Shown piece after piece: positions 34,938-45,249 of a DNA stretch of 64,000 nt; positions within the stretch are counted from its first letter, which is position 1; every line of letters starts with the position of its first letter. Position numbers and translations under genes: made by a program. The notes under the pieces were generated by a model, which saw nothing but the letters and a program-made list of their open reading frames with translations, was not told the DNA's origin and searched no databases. Origin of the DNA: Ligustrum vulgare. Taxonomy: Eukaryota; Streptophyta; Magnoliopsida; Lamiales; Oleaceae. Where the stretch lies: positions 37,306,929-37,370,928 of the forward strand of contig OY743190.1 of assembly GCA_963555705.1 (NCBI GenBank), in the 5' to 3' direction.

Positions 34938-36190
34938 TCAAGTACCACTACTGATGGTAACATTCGTCTGTGCTCCTCTAGGTGCACCTGCCTTACTTGT
35001 CAAAGAACCCCGCCTCTCATTTTTTCTAGTACCACTAACATTTGGTTGATGCACAACACTCCTCTGAGATTGATTTGGACAGTCTCTCTTCATATGCCCG
35101 ACCTGACCGCACTGGTAACAACACCAGCTCTGAAGTACTCGCCTGGATGGAATCTTCCACACAAATGACATTGTGGAAATCCAGTATGTCTAGAACTTCC
35201 ACTCAGTGTAGAAATAACTGGTCTTTCAGAAGAACTCTGAGGATGAAGGAGATGGTGTGTTTGCTGCTAAACTAAACTCTGGCTAAACCCAGTACCCTAA
35301 CTCCCTTTGGTCTTACTCTTGAAGCTAACTGTACTAGTAACACCAGGCCAGAATACACATCTATTCTTCTGAAATGATGTGCCTCTAGAAGTCCCCGTCC
35401 CTGATTGTTTAGTCGTACCTCTGACCATAGTCTACTCTCAGTGACCTCCCTAATCTGAAATACACTGCTCAACCCTCAACTCAGCTTCCACTAGTTTTCC
35501 AATGTCCTTATGATCAGGGGACGTCACTGCTGATTTAATCTCTCTCCTCAAACCACCCTCAAACCTTCTGCACCTGTCATCTTCATTAGCTATAAAAACT
35601 ACAGCATATTTGGATAGCTCTACAAACTTTTTCTGATAGTCAGCTACTTTCATAGACCCCTGTACTAAATGCAAAAATTCTTCTTGTTTGGTATTCTTAT
35701 AAGCTTGAGGGTAGTAGGATTTATTGAAAGCATTCTTGAAGTCTTCTCATGTAATAACACTAGGAACAGTATAGTGGCTCTGAATCGACAACCACCAATC
35801 ATATGATCCTTCTTCCAACAAGAAGGTAGCAAGTGCAATTTCTTTTCATCAGGACACCCCATGACATTGAAAACTCTTTCCAATTATCTATATCTGTGGG
35901 GGTCACCCTTACCATTGAAAACTTTTGCTCCCAATTTTGTTACTCGATCAATACTGTATTTATCCGTATCTTGCTGACTTTGCAATAAATTTTCAAGAGT
36001 GGGAATAAATCTCTTAGCATAAGGATCATTCTCAACCTCATTTCTAGGTCCTAGATTCTTAGTAGTCTGATGAACTGACTCTTCAACTCTACTAGTGTCT
36101 CTATCATCTTCTCTATTAGGAGCATTATGAGTTTGAGGCAATCTACTTGGAAGTCTGGATGTCTTTCCACCATGACCATGACCTACATGA
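34938..36190 (-). pseudogene. Gypsy gag, degraded
   Basis: In minus orientation, from 36,141 down: an N-terminal acidic region, then the gag core with VKVADYQKKFVELSKYA, FEGGLRREIKSAV and VEAELRVEQ, and near 35,110 the CCHC knuckle CYQCGQVGHMKRDC. Frames change several times and stops interrupt. The product would coat element RNA. Confidence 0.75.
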
Positions 36191-36250
36191 GTATAACATG
36201 GTTTACAAAAAGTTTACAGTGTATGCAATGCAAGCCTATAGACCTATGAC

Positions 36251-37693
36251 TGATGCATGTCGTGATGCACCAAAATAATAAATAAATTCCTTGTTCACTA
36301 TTACTAAGAATGTAGCAATGGAAGCAAGGGTCGATCCCACAAGGAACGGGAACTAACTTAGTGTCATGTCAATTAGAATCGTAAAGGGGAGTTTTGTTTT
36401 GATTTGTTTGTAAATGAATTAACTAATAAAATAAAGCAATTAAAATGGTTGGAATAAATATCAAATGTTGACGAGTCCTAGTTCTCAGGTTCAGTTGTAT
36501 TCTATCACAATGTTATCACTTTTCAAGTAACGCGAGTTCAATTTCTTCTTTGATTTATCACCCGTAAATAGTTAAGAAGCTCTAACTATTCCTATTCTCC
36601 CTTAGTTGCATTTAATTAGAATAAGCTCTCTAATCAAACATTAGCCATTGAATAACCTAAAACAAGCTCTTTAGATTTAAGACAACAACTATATAATGGT
36701 TGAGAAGAATTAGGGTGAATTAGATTATCAATCACACAAGCTCGTGACAATTAACATAAGTTGGAATTCTCTATGAAAATCATTAAATTTCCACTTGCTA
36801 CTATGATTTGAACAACAAGAAAATTACGGATCCAATCATTCAAAATAGCAAATCTCAATACAACAAATTAAATGATAAGGCCTTAATCAAATAAAGAATT
36901 GCATTGATTGAATTAAAAACGCATAAGAATCCAACAAATCAAAGTAAAGAATTTAGAACTACGTTACTAGTTTGGAAAAGCAATAACAAATTGATATGAA
37001 ATACAACTTCCCCTTCGAACTAGGTATGGAAGCTTAGCCGCGCATAGTCATGAAGAATTCCGGAATTTTTCTCTCTTGAATCACCTTCTCGAGTCGCTTA
37101 ATTTCTCTTCCAATCCTTCAAGCGAGCCGCTCCTCTTTCAATAATTATTTCATACTTTTTTCTGTCATGAGAGTCCCTTTTTATAGCCTTAATTTCGTGT
37201 CCTAGCTTTGGGCTCAAGAAATCCCAAAATTATGGAAAGATTTAAAATATGGAAATTCTTGACTGGAAAGTTACGGCTGTAACATTTATTTTACGGCCTT
37301 AAATGAGTTTCTGCATATTTCTCAAAATTTGAAGTTACGGGCGTAAGTTTTCCTTTACGGCCGTAACATGGTTTCTGCTCATTTTTCACCCTTTGAAGGT
37401 TACGGCCGTAAATTCTCCTTTATGACCGTAAACGTGTTTCTGCTGATTTCTCTTAACATGGTTAATACTTTTACGGCCGTGACTTTGTTTTCTTACGGCC
37501 GTAACCTTATTTGCGCCTAAGTCCCCAAACTTCAATTTTGAGTGCATTTTGGTCCTTTTTTCTTCTTTTCTCTTCTTTTATGATCATATACAATATAAAA
37601 CATCAAATGCATTAATAATACTTATATAGAATCACATTATTGCTTATTCAAGGATATAAGTGCATAAAATAAATGTAAATATCACACTTATCA
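36251..37693 (-). mobile_element. 1.44-kb solo LTR of a TGAT...ATCA family (LTR-4)
   Basis: ATGAC is duplicated at 36,246-36,250 and 37,694-37,698. The element starts TGATGCATG and ends CTTATCA. Its minus-strand start TGATAAGTG with a nearby GCACTTAT is the family hallmark. Near the other end lies GGTCGATCCCACAAGG. A minus-strand TATAAAAAG is at about 37,177-37,185. There is no coding capacity. It lies between gag and PBS of the host gypsy. Confidence 0.85.
37270..37505. repeat. Array of TTACGGCCGTAA palindromes in LTR-4
   Basis: Perfect copies are at 37,355-37,366, 37,400-37,411 and 37,493-37,504, with at least five one- or two-mismatch copies between. They occur in pairs separated by GTTTCTGC(T/A) and CATTTTTC-type spacers, giving a rough 66-71 bp super-repeat. 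They lie upstream of the minus-strand TATA of this LTR. Confidence 0.9.
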
Positions 37694-37701
37694 ATGACCA
37701 T

Positions 37702-37714
37702 GCTCTGATACCAA
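37702..37714 (-). promoter_or_regulatory. Primer binding site of the chromovirus element
   Basis: The minus strand reads TTGGTATCAGAGC next to the 5' LTR, complementary to the initiator methionine tRNA end. Confidence 0.8.
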
Positions 37715-39077
37715 TTGTCACGACTCATCCTGAATTATCCTAATGGACCCGAGACGTGACGCGTCCCGATGATGGATACCAGTTAGACAACAGATCCACC
37801 ACTAAGGCAATTTGACCTATTTCTGACTTTTAATTTAAAAAAAAAAAGCTGACAGGGTTTCCCAAAATATGTATAAATAGAATAAAATGCAGCATCCTGT
37901 TTAGTATCATTTACAAAAATAACCCAAATGCGTATGAACCCAACAAAAAGGGCAACAAGCCCATCACTATGACATGACACATGTGATGCAAAAATATATA
38001 TACAAAATACTCGACATGTGACCCATGAATAAAAAGGACTTGTTTAATGAATGGAATCATATAAACTGCTAGGTCATGTGGCTCTGGTTCCGTTTACTGC
38101 AGTTTCTTCAAAAAGACTACTCAAAACACAATGCGTCCCAAAATAGAAAAATGAGTGATGAAATGTGTGAGTTTACAAACTCAGCGAGTGGAGAGTTCAA
38201 AAATAAGTATACACTTCTCATTTGTATATATTTACTGAAAATCTTATTTATTCAGTCACAACTTTACAACAATTTAAATTCTAGTATTTACCTTTATTAT
38301 TGATAATAAGTGTATTTTATACACTTATTAATAGGTCTAAATTAGAATAATATCTTGTCGTTTCAGAATAAAAGCTACCTAGTTATTTTATATTTGTTTA
38401 CCTTGCAGAAAATATCCCAAAATCAAGAGAACGAAGGAATTCATAGAAATAATGCGAAATTGGATGAGAATTGGAGCTAAAATGCACAAGTGAATGATAA
38501 TGGTGTCAACCGGGGTTTCCAAGAAGAGCTAAGTGGAAGAAATCATAATTCAATAGCTTAATTAAAGATGGATTAGAGCTTGGAAAAAGAATTGAAGTAT
38601 TTGGAAAGTTCAGGGACCTAATTATTGCAATCAGAAGATGAAGGGCTCACGTACAAATAAAGTTCAGGGACCTACTTAAATGTACAAGAAAATATAAAAA
38701 TGCGTAGGAAACTTTCTAATGTGCGTCCACGGGCTCACAACTTATAGTCGCTCGAGAATTCCAACAGAACCATTTTTCACTTGTGCAACCACCACTTCTT
38801 CAACTGCGGTCACTTGGTTGTCTGCCCAGCAGGAGAAAAGCCCATGCGTGATTTTCAATCTTGTTTTACATAGGTTTCTTGGGGGAATCTATATAAGCAA
38901 CCTACCATGCATGAAAAAGGGACCTTTGCACACATAATCAGGAGGCATAATTGAAGATTCTCTCATCAATTCTTAGACGAGCAATTGGAGGAAAATGTAT
39001 GAGCATTGAAGATTGGTAAAGGAGGATGACTTCTTGGTGCAAGAATTCTCTTATTTGTTAATATTATTGACTCATGA

Positions 39078-39356
39078 TGTAACACCCCAGGTCAGGAAAA
39101 GTTTAAAAGAAATGATAGGTACTACTCATACCAACGAGGTGAACCTTCTTTTCCGGAAGTCCATCGTTAGAAACTCCAAAGTTAAGCGTGCTTGGCTTGG
39201 AGAAATTCTGGGATGGGTGACCTCCTGGGAAGTTTTCTCGAGGAGCGTGTGAGTGAGGACAAAGCATGCTGAAAAGACTCGTGTTGGTACAGTGGGGACA
39301 GTACGCCGTCATCTAACTGTCGGGACCGCCCGTTAAGTGGGACCCGGGTCATTACA
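39078..39356 (+). mobile_element. Cassandra-type solo LTR containing 5S rRNA-derived sequence
   Basis: Starts TGTAACACCCC and ends GGGTCATTACA, 279 bp, with CATGA duplicated at 39,073-39,077 and 39,357-39,361. Cassandra TRIM LTRs are known to carry 5S rRNA-derived sequence with Pol III promoter boxes, and this one does (next entry). A solo LTR, since no internal region or second LTR is present. Confidence 0.9.
39118..39243 (+). ncRNA. 5S rRNA-like domain of the Cassandra LTR
   Basis: Contains ACTCATACCAACGAGG, AACTCCAAAGTTAAGCGTGC and GGGATGGGTGACCTCCTGGG followed by AAGT. These correspond to the start, the box A region and the box C region of plant 5S rRNA. The middle and 3' part diverge, so it is not a functional 5S gene, but the internal Pol III promoter looks largely kept. 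Confidence 0.85.
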
Positions 39357-40319
39357 CATGATGTTTAGTTTTGATTAATAATGTGTTTTTATTATTTTCA
39401 TGATGAATAACTAAATTATTTGTTGGGATTAACGATGTAGTGTAGTTTTTCCATTTTTAATTGCATTGTTCAAGTTTTATGTATTGATTGCATGTGAATG
39501 GTCTTATTTTGTAATAAATGCATGAATTAAATGGCCACTAATTCATTGATTTAATGGATCATTTTCATAATTCGAGTGGTGAGCTAATGATCTCGATCTA
39601 TGAATAAAATCCGGTAATTGAACGAGTGATAGAGATATATGTTTGTTGTTATTACGATCTTCAATTGATGTATTCCATGCACGTAATCATTACAACCTAC
39701 TTTCTAGAAACAAGGTTACTCGACCGAACGCATTAGTAGATTAAAACTTGAACGGTGGAATTAAAAGTATTGATTACGTAAATCGTGAATCTTGACTTCC
39801 TTCTCCATGATTAAAAACACATTTTATTTTATCGTTTAAATTGCTTTTAGTTGAAAATTAGTCTACACAAACCTTATTTTAGTCATTCAAATAAAGCGAA
39901 ATTTAGAACAACTTCTGGACTTAGTCATAATCCTTGTAGGATGATAATCCGAACTCTTCAGGTCTACTTTATTACATGGATATGGCATCGTACACTGGCG
40001 ATTAAGCACATCAACTGAACGTGCTGGAATCATAAAATCATTTATTCTTTACTCTAAATGACGTGTGAAGCATAAAGATAATAAGTAATCTCATATGAAC
40101 AAAAATCATAACAAATTATCGTTTCACAACACTATAAGCTTGAATCTTTATTCTATAAACTGGATAAACTGAATTTTTTTTAATTGAAATCTAATAAATT
40201 ATAATAATATTGAAAATCACACCAAAATGTACCCAATGAATAGCCTTACTCATGTAAAGAGTAATCTCATGTACAAGGTAAAGCCATTTATATCTGATAA
40301 CTGATAAGCCGAATCTAAT

Positions 40320-40765
40320 AGTCTGATAATCCGATCGTACACTGTGGAAACGAGTTCACACTAGTGCAGAGCAGGTAAATTAACATATTTGATTATATAC
40401 TGTAGAAACAAATTCACATCAGTGCAGAGCGGTACATTGTGGAAACGAATTCACATTAGTGCAAAACGGGTAAAATAATCATGTCTGGTCATATAGTGTG
40501 GAAACGAATTCACATCAATGTAGAGCAAGGGAAATAACCTGCCTAGTCATACTCTGTGGAATCACATCAGTGCGGAGGGAGTAAAATAATCATGTCTGGT
40601 CATAATTGAGGAAATGAATTCACATCAGTGTAGAGCGAGTAAAATAACGTGCCTAGAAATACACTGTGGAAGAATTCACATCAGTGCAGAGGGAGTAAAA
40701 TAATCTTGTCTAGTCATACATTGAGGAAATGAATTCGCATCAGTGGATAGCAGATAAGATCACTT
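40320..40765. repeat. 59-bp tandem repeat in the chromovirus 5' LTR
   Basis: About seven degenerate units with GTGGAAACGAATTCACATC, AGTGCAGAGCG and GTAAAATAATCATGTCTGG. Some units are shortened. It is orthologous in position to the array at 25,590-25,925. Confidence 0.8.
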
Positions 40766-41129
40766 GGGTACTTTTTAGTACTTTTAAAATAACTTTATAT
40801 ATGTTGAAATAACTAATGTTGATATAGTATTTGCAACTTATATGACTTACCATAGGAACTATAAGAAACAAATATTTCATATAAATTTTGGAATTGAAAT
40901 AAGTTAAAAAGTACTTATTTTATGAAAAATAAAGATTTTAGGAATTGTAAGCTAGGTCGCCTGATAAACTTTGCCTATTTCAATTTCTCCTCTTAAGAAC
41001 TAGAAGAATGGAACTCAAACTTGGCAAAAGTCCCATATTTTCTTCCTATTTTCCTTCAATTTTTCCCCCCTGCTTCCATTGGGTCTGCCTATGAATGGGA
41101 GGAATTGGGTTTCCATCAAATGACAATTA

Positions 41130-41687
41130 TGTTGGGATTGACCAAAAATTATGGAATAAAGAATTCTTGTTTGACAAGAAAAGAAAAAATGGTCAAATTA
41201 GACTGAGATTATTTTCTTTATATATATAATACCAATTGGAAAGGGAATAAAATATTTTTGGTATTATTATATAAGGAAAATAATAAGAGAATCCAAATAC
41301 AATTAGGTAAGATTTTTGGCATTATTTTATTATATGTAGATACGTTGACAGATTAAAGATGTGGGCTTATGATCAACATGAAAATAAAAACAAAGCATTG
41401 TGTTCCGTGTGTGTGTGAGAAAAAGAGAAAATATTGGTGAGTGGGTTTAGAAAGAAAACACGTTTGTTGTTCTTTCTTTGTCTTAGGAGAAGTTGTGAGG
41501 GTGAGAAAAAATATTGTAACGAGTGATTTATTTTTCTTATCAGTAAAAGTGTTCTTCTCCCGTGGTTGTCAGCGGTCAGCTGAGCCATGTTAAATTCTTT
41601 GTTTTCTCTTTTTTTTTTTAATTATTTTGTGTTTTTGTTTTTGCTGGCTTTGGTTGATTTGGGGTGGGAAAATTATTTTTCCCAACA
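41130..41687 (+). repeat. 5' LTR of the non-autonomous copia element
   Basis: 558 bp, TGTTGGGATTGACC to TTTTTCCCAACA. A TTTATATATATAATA near 41,218 is a possible TATA box. The PBS follows after one base. Confidence 0.92.
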
Positions 41688-41731
41688 ATGGTATCAGAGC
41701 TAAAGGTTCAAACTCTGGGATTATTGTGAAG

Positions 41732-43131
41732 ATGATGACAGGTTCCAAGTTTGAGGTGGAGCGATTTGACGGGAAAAATAATTTCAATATTTGGAAAAGT
41801 ACAGTTGAAGATATTCTCACGCAACAAGGACTCTACAAGGCTTTACAGGGTAAGAGGCCAGAAGGGATGAAAGATTCAGATTGGGAAGAACTGGAAGCAA
41901 AGACAGTTAGTACAATCATATTGGCTCTTGCAGCTGAGGTAAAGTATAGTGTTTTGAATGAAAAGTCTGCTTCTAGGTTATGGAAAACACTAGAAGATTT
42001 ATATATATCTAAGTCCCTAACTAATAGGCTTTATTTGAAGAAAAAATTATATGAGTTGAAGATGGATGATGATATTGATTTTAGGGACCACTTGAATAAG
42101 TTTAATAAGTGCTTGACTGAGTTGTTAAATGTGGATGTAAAAATTGAGGATGAAGATAAGGCCATTATTTCATTATCTTCCTTGCCCAAATCATATGAGA
42201 CATTGGTGACCAATTTGTTAGTTGGTAAATCTACTTTGACGGTGAACGAGGTTTCGACTGCTTTATTAGAGACAGTCAACATGAAGAAGCCAAGTGGTAA
42301 TGTGAATGGTGATCAAGTTTTGCTGACTACTTTCGATAATAGGTATGGTAGAGGTGAATTACAAGGAAGGAATTATGGTTAGAGGGATCGTTCTCAATCT
42401 CGTTCAAGGAGAGACGTGGAGTGTTAACACTGTCACAAGAAGGGTCACGTTAGAAGAGATTGTGAAGAATTGACAAAACATCTTGAATCGAGAAGGAAAG
42501 GTAACGAAATCTTAGAGAATTCAGATTCTACAAATGTGGTGGAGGAAAATTATGATGCTGACGATGTTTTGTGTGTTGCTGATTATGATAATCCAGTTAG
42601 TGATTGGTTTTTAGATTCTGGTGCTTTTACCATATGTGTCCAAATAGAGATTGGTTTAATAATTATAAGTCATGTGATGAACATCATGTTTTTGTGGCTG
42701 ATAATCAAAAACTTGAAGTTATGGGTTCGGGTATTGTGAAGATAAAGATGTTTGATGGAGTTGTAAGACAAATAACAGGTGTTTTACATGTCCCAAGATT
42801 GAAGCGAAGTTTAATATCGCTGGGAGCATTGGATACGTTGAGTTATGAATATTCTGTCAGATGTGTTGTGATGATTGTGAAGAAAAATTATGTGTCAATA
42901 ATTAGAGGTGAAAATGTTGGTAATTTGTATAAGCTATTAGGGAAGACGATTTTAGGTGGAGCTGCCAGATTGGAGTCGCACCAAGGGGAGTCGTCTACTA
43001 TTGCTGAAGTTTGTGAAGTTTTCAAGACGAGATATGTGACTAATGACAAGAAGATTGAAGAAAGTAGTTCAAAGATGTCAAAACGAAAGGTGACGTTTCA
43101 TGAATCTTTGAAAATTGTTCATGCTTATTAG
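41732..43131 (+). pseudogene. Copia gag and protease-region remnant
   Basis: From the ATG at 41,732, 216 codons encode a copia gag core (FEVERFDGKNNFNIWKSTVE, LWKTLEDLY, LYELKMDD and SLPKSYETLV) up to a stop at 42,380. Beyond the stop the CCHC knuckle continues in frame with a second stop in its first half (HCHKKGHVRRDC). The protease start FLDSGA is followed by a frame change, and 42,604-43,131 carries the next copia block (VADNQKLEVMGSG, VLHVPRLKRSLISLGALD). It ends in KRKVTFHESLKIVHAY just before the polypurine tract. Catalytic pol domains are absent. The unbroken gag core may be maintained for trans-packaging, or is just not yet decayed. Confidence 0.8.
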
Positions 43132-43153
43132 AATTTTTGGTCAAGGTGGAAAT

Positions 43154-43706
43154 TGTTGGGACTGACCAAAAATTATGGAATAAAGAATTCTTGTTTGACA
43201 AGAAAATAAAAAATGGTCAAATTAGATTTAGATTATTTTCTTTATATATATAATACCAATTGGAAAGGGAATAAAATGTTTTTGGTATTATTATATAAGG
43301 AAAATAATAAGAGAATCCAAATACAATTAGGTAAGATTTTTGGCATTATTTTATTATATATAGATACGTTGACAGATTAAAGATATGGGCTTATGATCAA
43401 CGTGAAAATAAAAACAAAGCATTGTGTGCCGTGTGTGTGAGAAAAAGAGAAAATATTGGTGAGTGGGTTTAGGAAGAAAACACGTTTGTTATTCTTTCTT
43501 TGTGTTAGGAGAAGTTGTGAGATGAGAAAAATGTTGTAACGAGTGATTTATTTTTCTTATCAGTAAAAGTGTTCTTCTCCCGTGGTTGTCGATGGTCAGC
43601 TGAGCCACGTTAAATTCTTTGTTTTCTCTTTGTTTTTCAATTATTTTGTATTTTTGTTTTAGCTGCGTTTGGTTGATTTGGGGTGGGAAAATTATTTTTC
43701 CCTACA
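43154..43706 (+). repeat. 3' LTR of the non-autonomous copia element
   Basis: 553 bp, TGTTGGGACTGACC to TTTTTCCCTACA. It differs from the left copy by about 25-30 substitutions and several 1-2 base indels. Confidence 0.92.
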
Positions 43707-43974
43707 AATTATTGATAAGAAATGAAGAATTTGCAAGTAAGTCCCTTAAAACAAAATTGGTAAGTTAAATCCCCAAATTTAATAATTAAACCAATTTAAC
43801 CTTAACTTTAAATAATAATAAGATGACCCACTAAAATTCCGATAAATTCAAATTGGTCCAAACTTGACTTTGACTTAGTCAAATAAAATGTTTGACTTTT
43901 ACTAAGAAAATAAAATTTGACTAATTAAATACCACCCCCACGAAGATCTCGTTGCGGTGATCGACATGTTAGGA

Positions 43975-44210
43975 TCAATGATAATTAGCCTCAATCTATA
44001 ATTAGACTGCACAACTTAACAAGGCGCCTACTATAGAGATATAACATCAATCAATCGCGAGAAGATCATACGAAGATGACCTCTTTGCAGCCGGTTGTAG
44101 CTATTGTGAAAATCATTGCAAGTGGACAATATCGCAAACAAGTAGTAAAGTGGACTTTCTGTATCCGAGTTGTCGATCCCACGAGAACTAATTTATTTAC
44201 TATTAGATTC
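43975..44210. repeat. First part of an ~860-bp tandem duplicate (copy A, left)
   Basis: Nearly identical to 53,998-54,222 (ATTAGACTGCACAACTTAAC, TCTTTGCAGCCGGTTGTAGC, CAATATCGCAAACAAGTAG). It continues at 53,362 after the Tat element. Copy A is thus 43,975-44,210 plus 53,362-53,995; copy B is 53,996-54,860. Confidence 0.85.
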
Positions 44211-44498
44211 TGTTGAGACCATGCCCAGAATGTAGTACCTTGAACCACCGGAGAAGGCCCAATGGAGGCCCAATGGACCCTAGCCCATGATTAAAGTTTA
44301 GGATATCACCTTGGATCAAACTGCCGAGGTGGAATAGCACGTGAACTTCTTTGGCCGAGCTGATTTACGTTTAGCCGATGTGCTTTACGTTTAGCCGAGG
44401 TACTTTACGGTGACGCCACAGATGAGTGATGGGACAACGGATGAAGTCAGAGACATGACACCGTGTGACGATCTCAAAATCTGACATTTTTTTTTCCG

Positions 44499-44646
44499 GA
44501 TACTAGTATCTTTACATTGAACTGTCTACATAGCTACTACGTGCTACTAGTATCATCAAATTCTACTTTTCGATTTAACATCTTTCAATGGTACTGATAT
44601 CAACTTGTTCATTCTAAATTCACAATAATTCTTGGTTACCAGTATC
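44499..44646. repeat. ACTAGT-centred palindromes near the 3' end of LTR-3
   Basis: Perfect GATACTAGTATC is at 44,499-44,510, and TACTAGTA at 44,545-44,552. Degenerate copies GGTACTGATATC (about 44,590) and GTTACCAGTATC (about 44,635) follow. Spacing is about 45 bp. Confidence 0.7.
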
Positions 44647-45042
44647 ATAACACCATGCTTCAATATCCTTATTTCAATTACTTCAATTTACAATTCATAT
44701 CACTTTTCCATTATATAACTATTTCATTTTACAACATAAACTTCATAACAATAACCTCATAACCTTAACTTCATAATATTAACTTCATAACATTACTTCA
44801 TGACATTAATTTCATAACATCAACATCATAACATTAACGTGGAGCCTTACAACATACATACTTTTCCCTTCCATAGCACCTTATATTCCCTATCATATTT
44901 CCATCTAGTCACCCTATTAGCAAAAGACTAGGGTGAATTACAAGGGAACCATACAAAAGCAAGTTAGGTGTTTCATACAAAATACCCTTCCTCACATGCT
45001 AAGGGGAAGATCACCATACAAAAGTTAAGTCACATCTACACC

Positions 45043-45249
45043 TCATAGGATGAAGAAGTAAGTTCCCTTAGGTTCGAGGGTCACCGCATCATAGGCATGT
45101 AACACTTTATACATCCTTTCCTTAATATATAACCCGGGGAAGCGAGTAAAATGGCTCCAAACTTCTATCTTGGTAATAATATGATATTTTGTTCCATCCC
45201 GCGAGGCTCTCCACCAAGTTCTCACCACCTCATGCGTTTCTCGGTCCAT
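45043..45249 (-). other. Small open frame inside LTR-3 (68 codons)
   Basis: Starts with ATG (MDRETHEVVRTWWRASRDG) and has a balanced, non-repetitive composition unlike the AT-rich DNA around it. It lies in the sense orientation of the LTR. No family is recognised, and it may be chance. Confidence 0.25.

Larger units (their letters stand above)
38301..40013 (+). mobile_element. Solo LTR of the TGAT...ATCA family (LTR-5), carrying a Cassandra LTR
   Basis: Starts TGATAATAAGTG with the hairpin ATAAGTGTAT/ATACACTTAT and ends GCACATCA. Without the Cassandra LTR and its duplication it is about 1,429 bp, close to the 1,443 bp of LTR-4. The homologous LTR near 25,280 has the uninterrupted site. The target duplication is imperfect (ATTGA versus ACTGA is the best reading), so the ends could shift by a few bases. 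Confidence 0.7.
41130..43706 (+). mobile_element. Non-autonomous Ty1/copia element, 2.58 kb
   Basis: AATTA is duplicated at 41,125-41,129 and 43,707-43,711. LTRs are at 41,130-41,687 and 43,154-43,706. The PBS TGGTATCAGAGC is at 41,689-41,700 and the polypurine tract (CAAGGTGGAAAT) precedes the right LTR. The 1.47-kb interior encodes only gag and a protease-region fragment; integrase, RT and RNase H are gone. By eye the LTRs differ at roughly 5% of positions plus small indels, so it is older than the UGT insertion. Movement would need enzymes supplied in trans. Confidence 0.92.
24889..43930 (-). mobile_element. Decayed chromovirus-type Ty3/gypsy element with nested insertions
   Basis: In minus orientation the order is 5' LTR (starts on the plus strand at 37,716), PBS, gag, protease, reverse transcriptase remnant, RNase H, integrase with a chromodomain-like tail, and 3' LTR (24,889-29,277, outer end truncated). 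LTR ends are TGTCAC and GTGACA-like. The two LTRs are homologous over more than 1.7 kb. Six later insertions sit inside: solo LTR 25,957-28,587, LTR-PBS remnant 31,453-34,501, solo LTR 36,251-37,693, solo LTR 38,301-40,013 with a Cassandra LTR inside it, and a non-autonomous copia 41,130-43,706. The element cannot be active. The right outer end is approximate. Confidence 0.8.
37716..43930 (-). repeat. 5' LTR of the chromovirus element, split by two insertions
   Basis: Starts TGTCACGACTC on the plus strand and is homologous to 24,889-29,277. Insertions at 38,301-40,013 and 41,130-43,706 interrupt it; the remainder is about 1.9 kb. Its outer end near 43,930 is diverged, so no target duplication of the whole element could be read. 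Confidence 0.75.

Noticed and set aside
29290..36190. Endogenous plant virus sequence
   Set aside because: The order protease-RT-RNase H-integrase with LTRs and PBS is that of Ty3/gypsy retrotransposons; no movement protein was seen.
39118..39243. Functional 5S rRNA gene
   Set aside because: The 3' half and several internal positions diverge, and it lies inside an LTR with TG/CA ends and a target duplication.
39013..39252. Apparent 79-codon protein
   Set aside because: It lies across the 5S-like part of a Cassandra LTR; the sequence is explained by rRNA homology.
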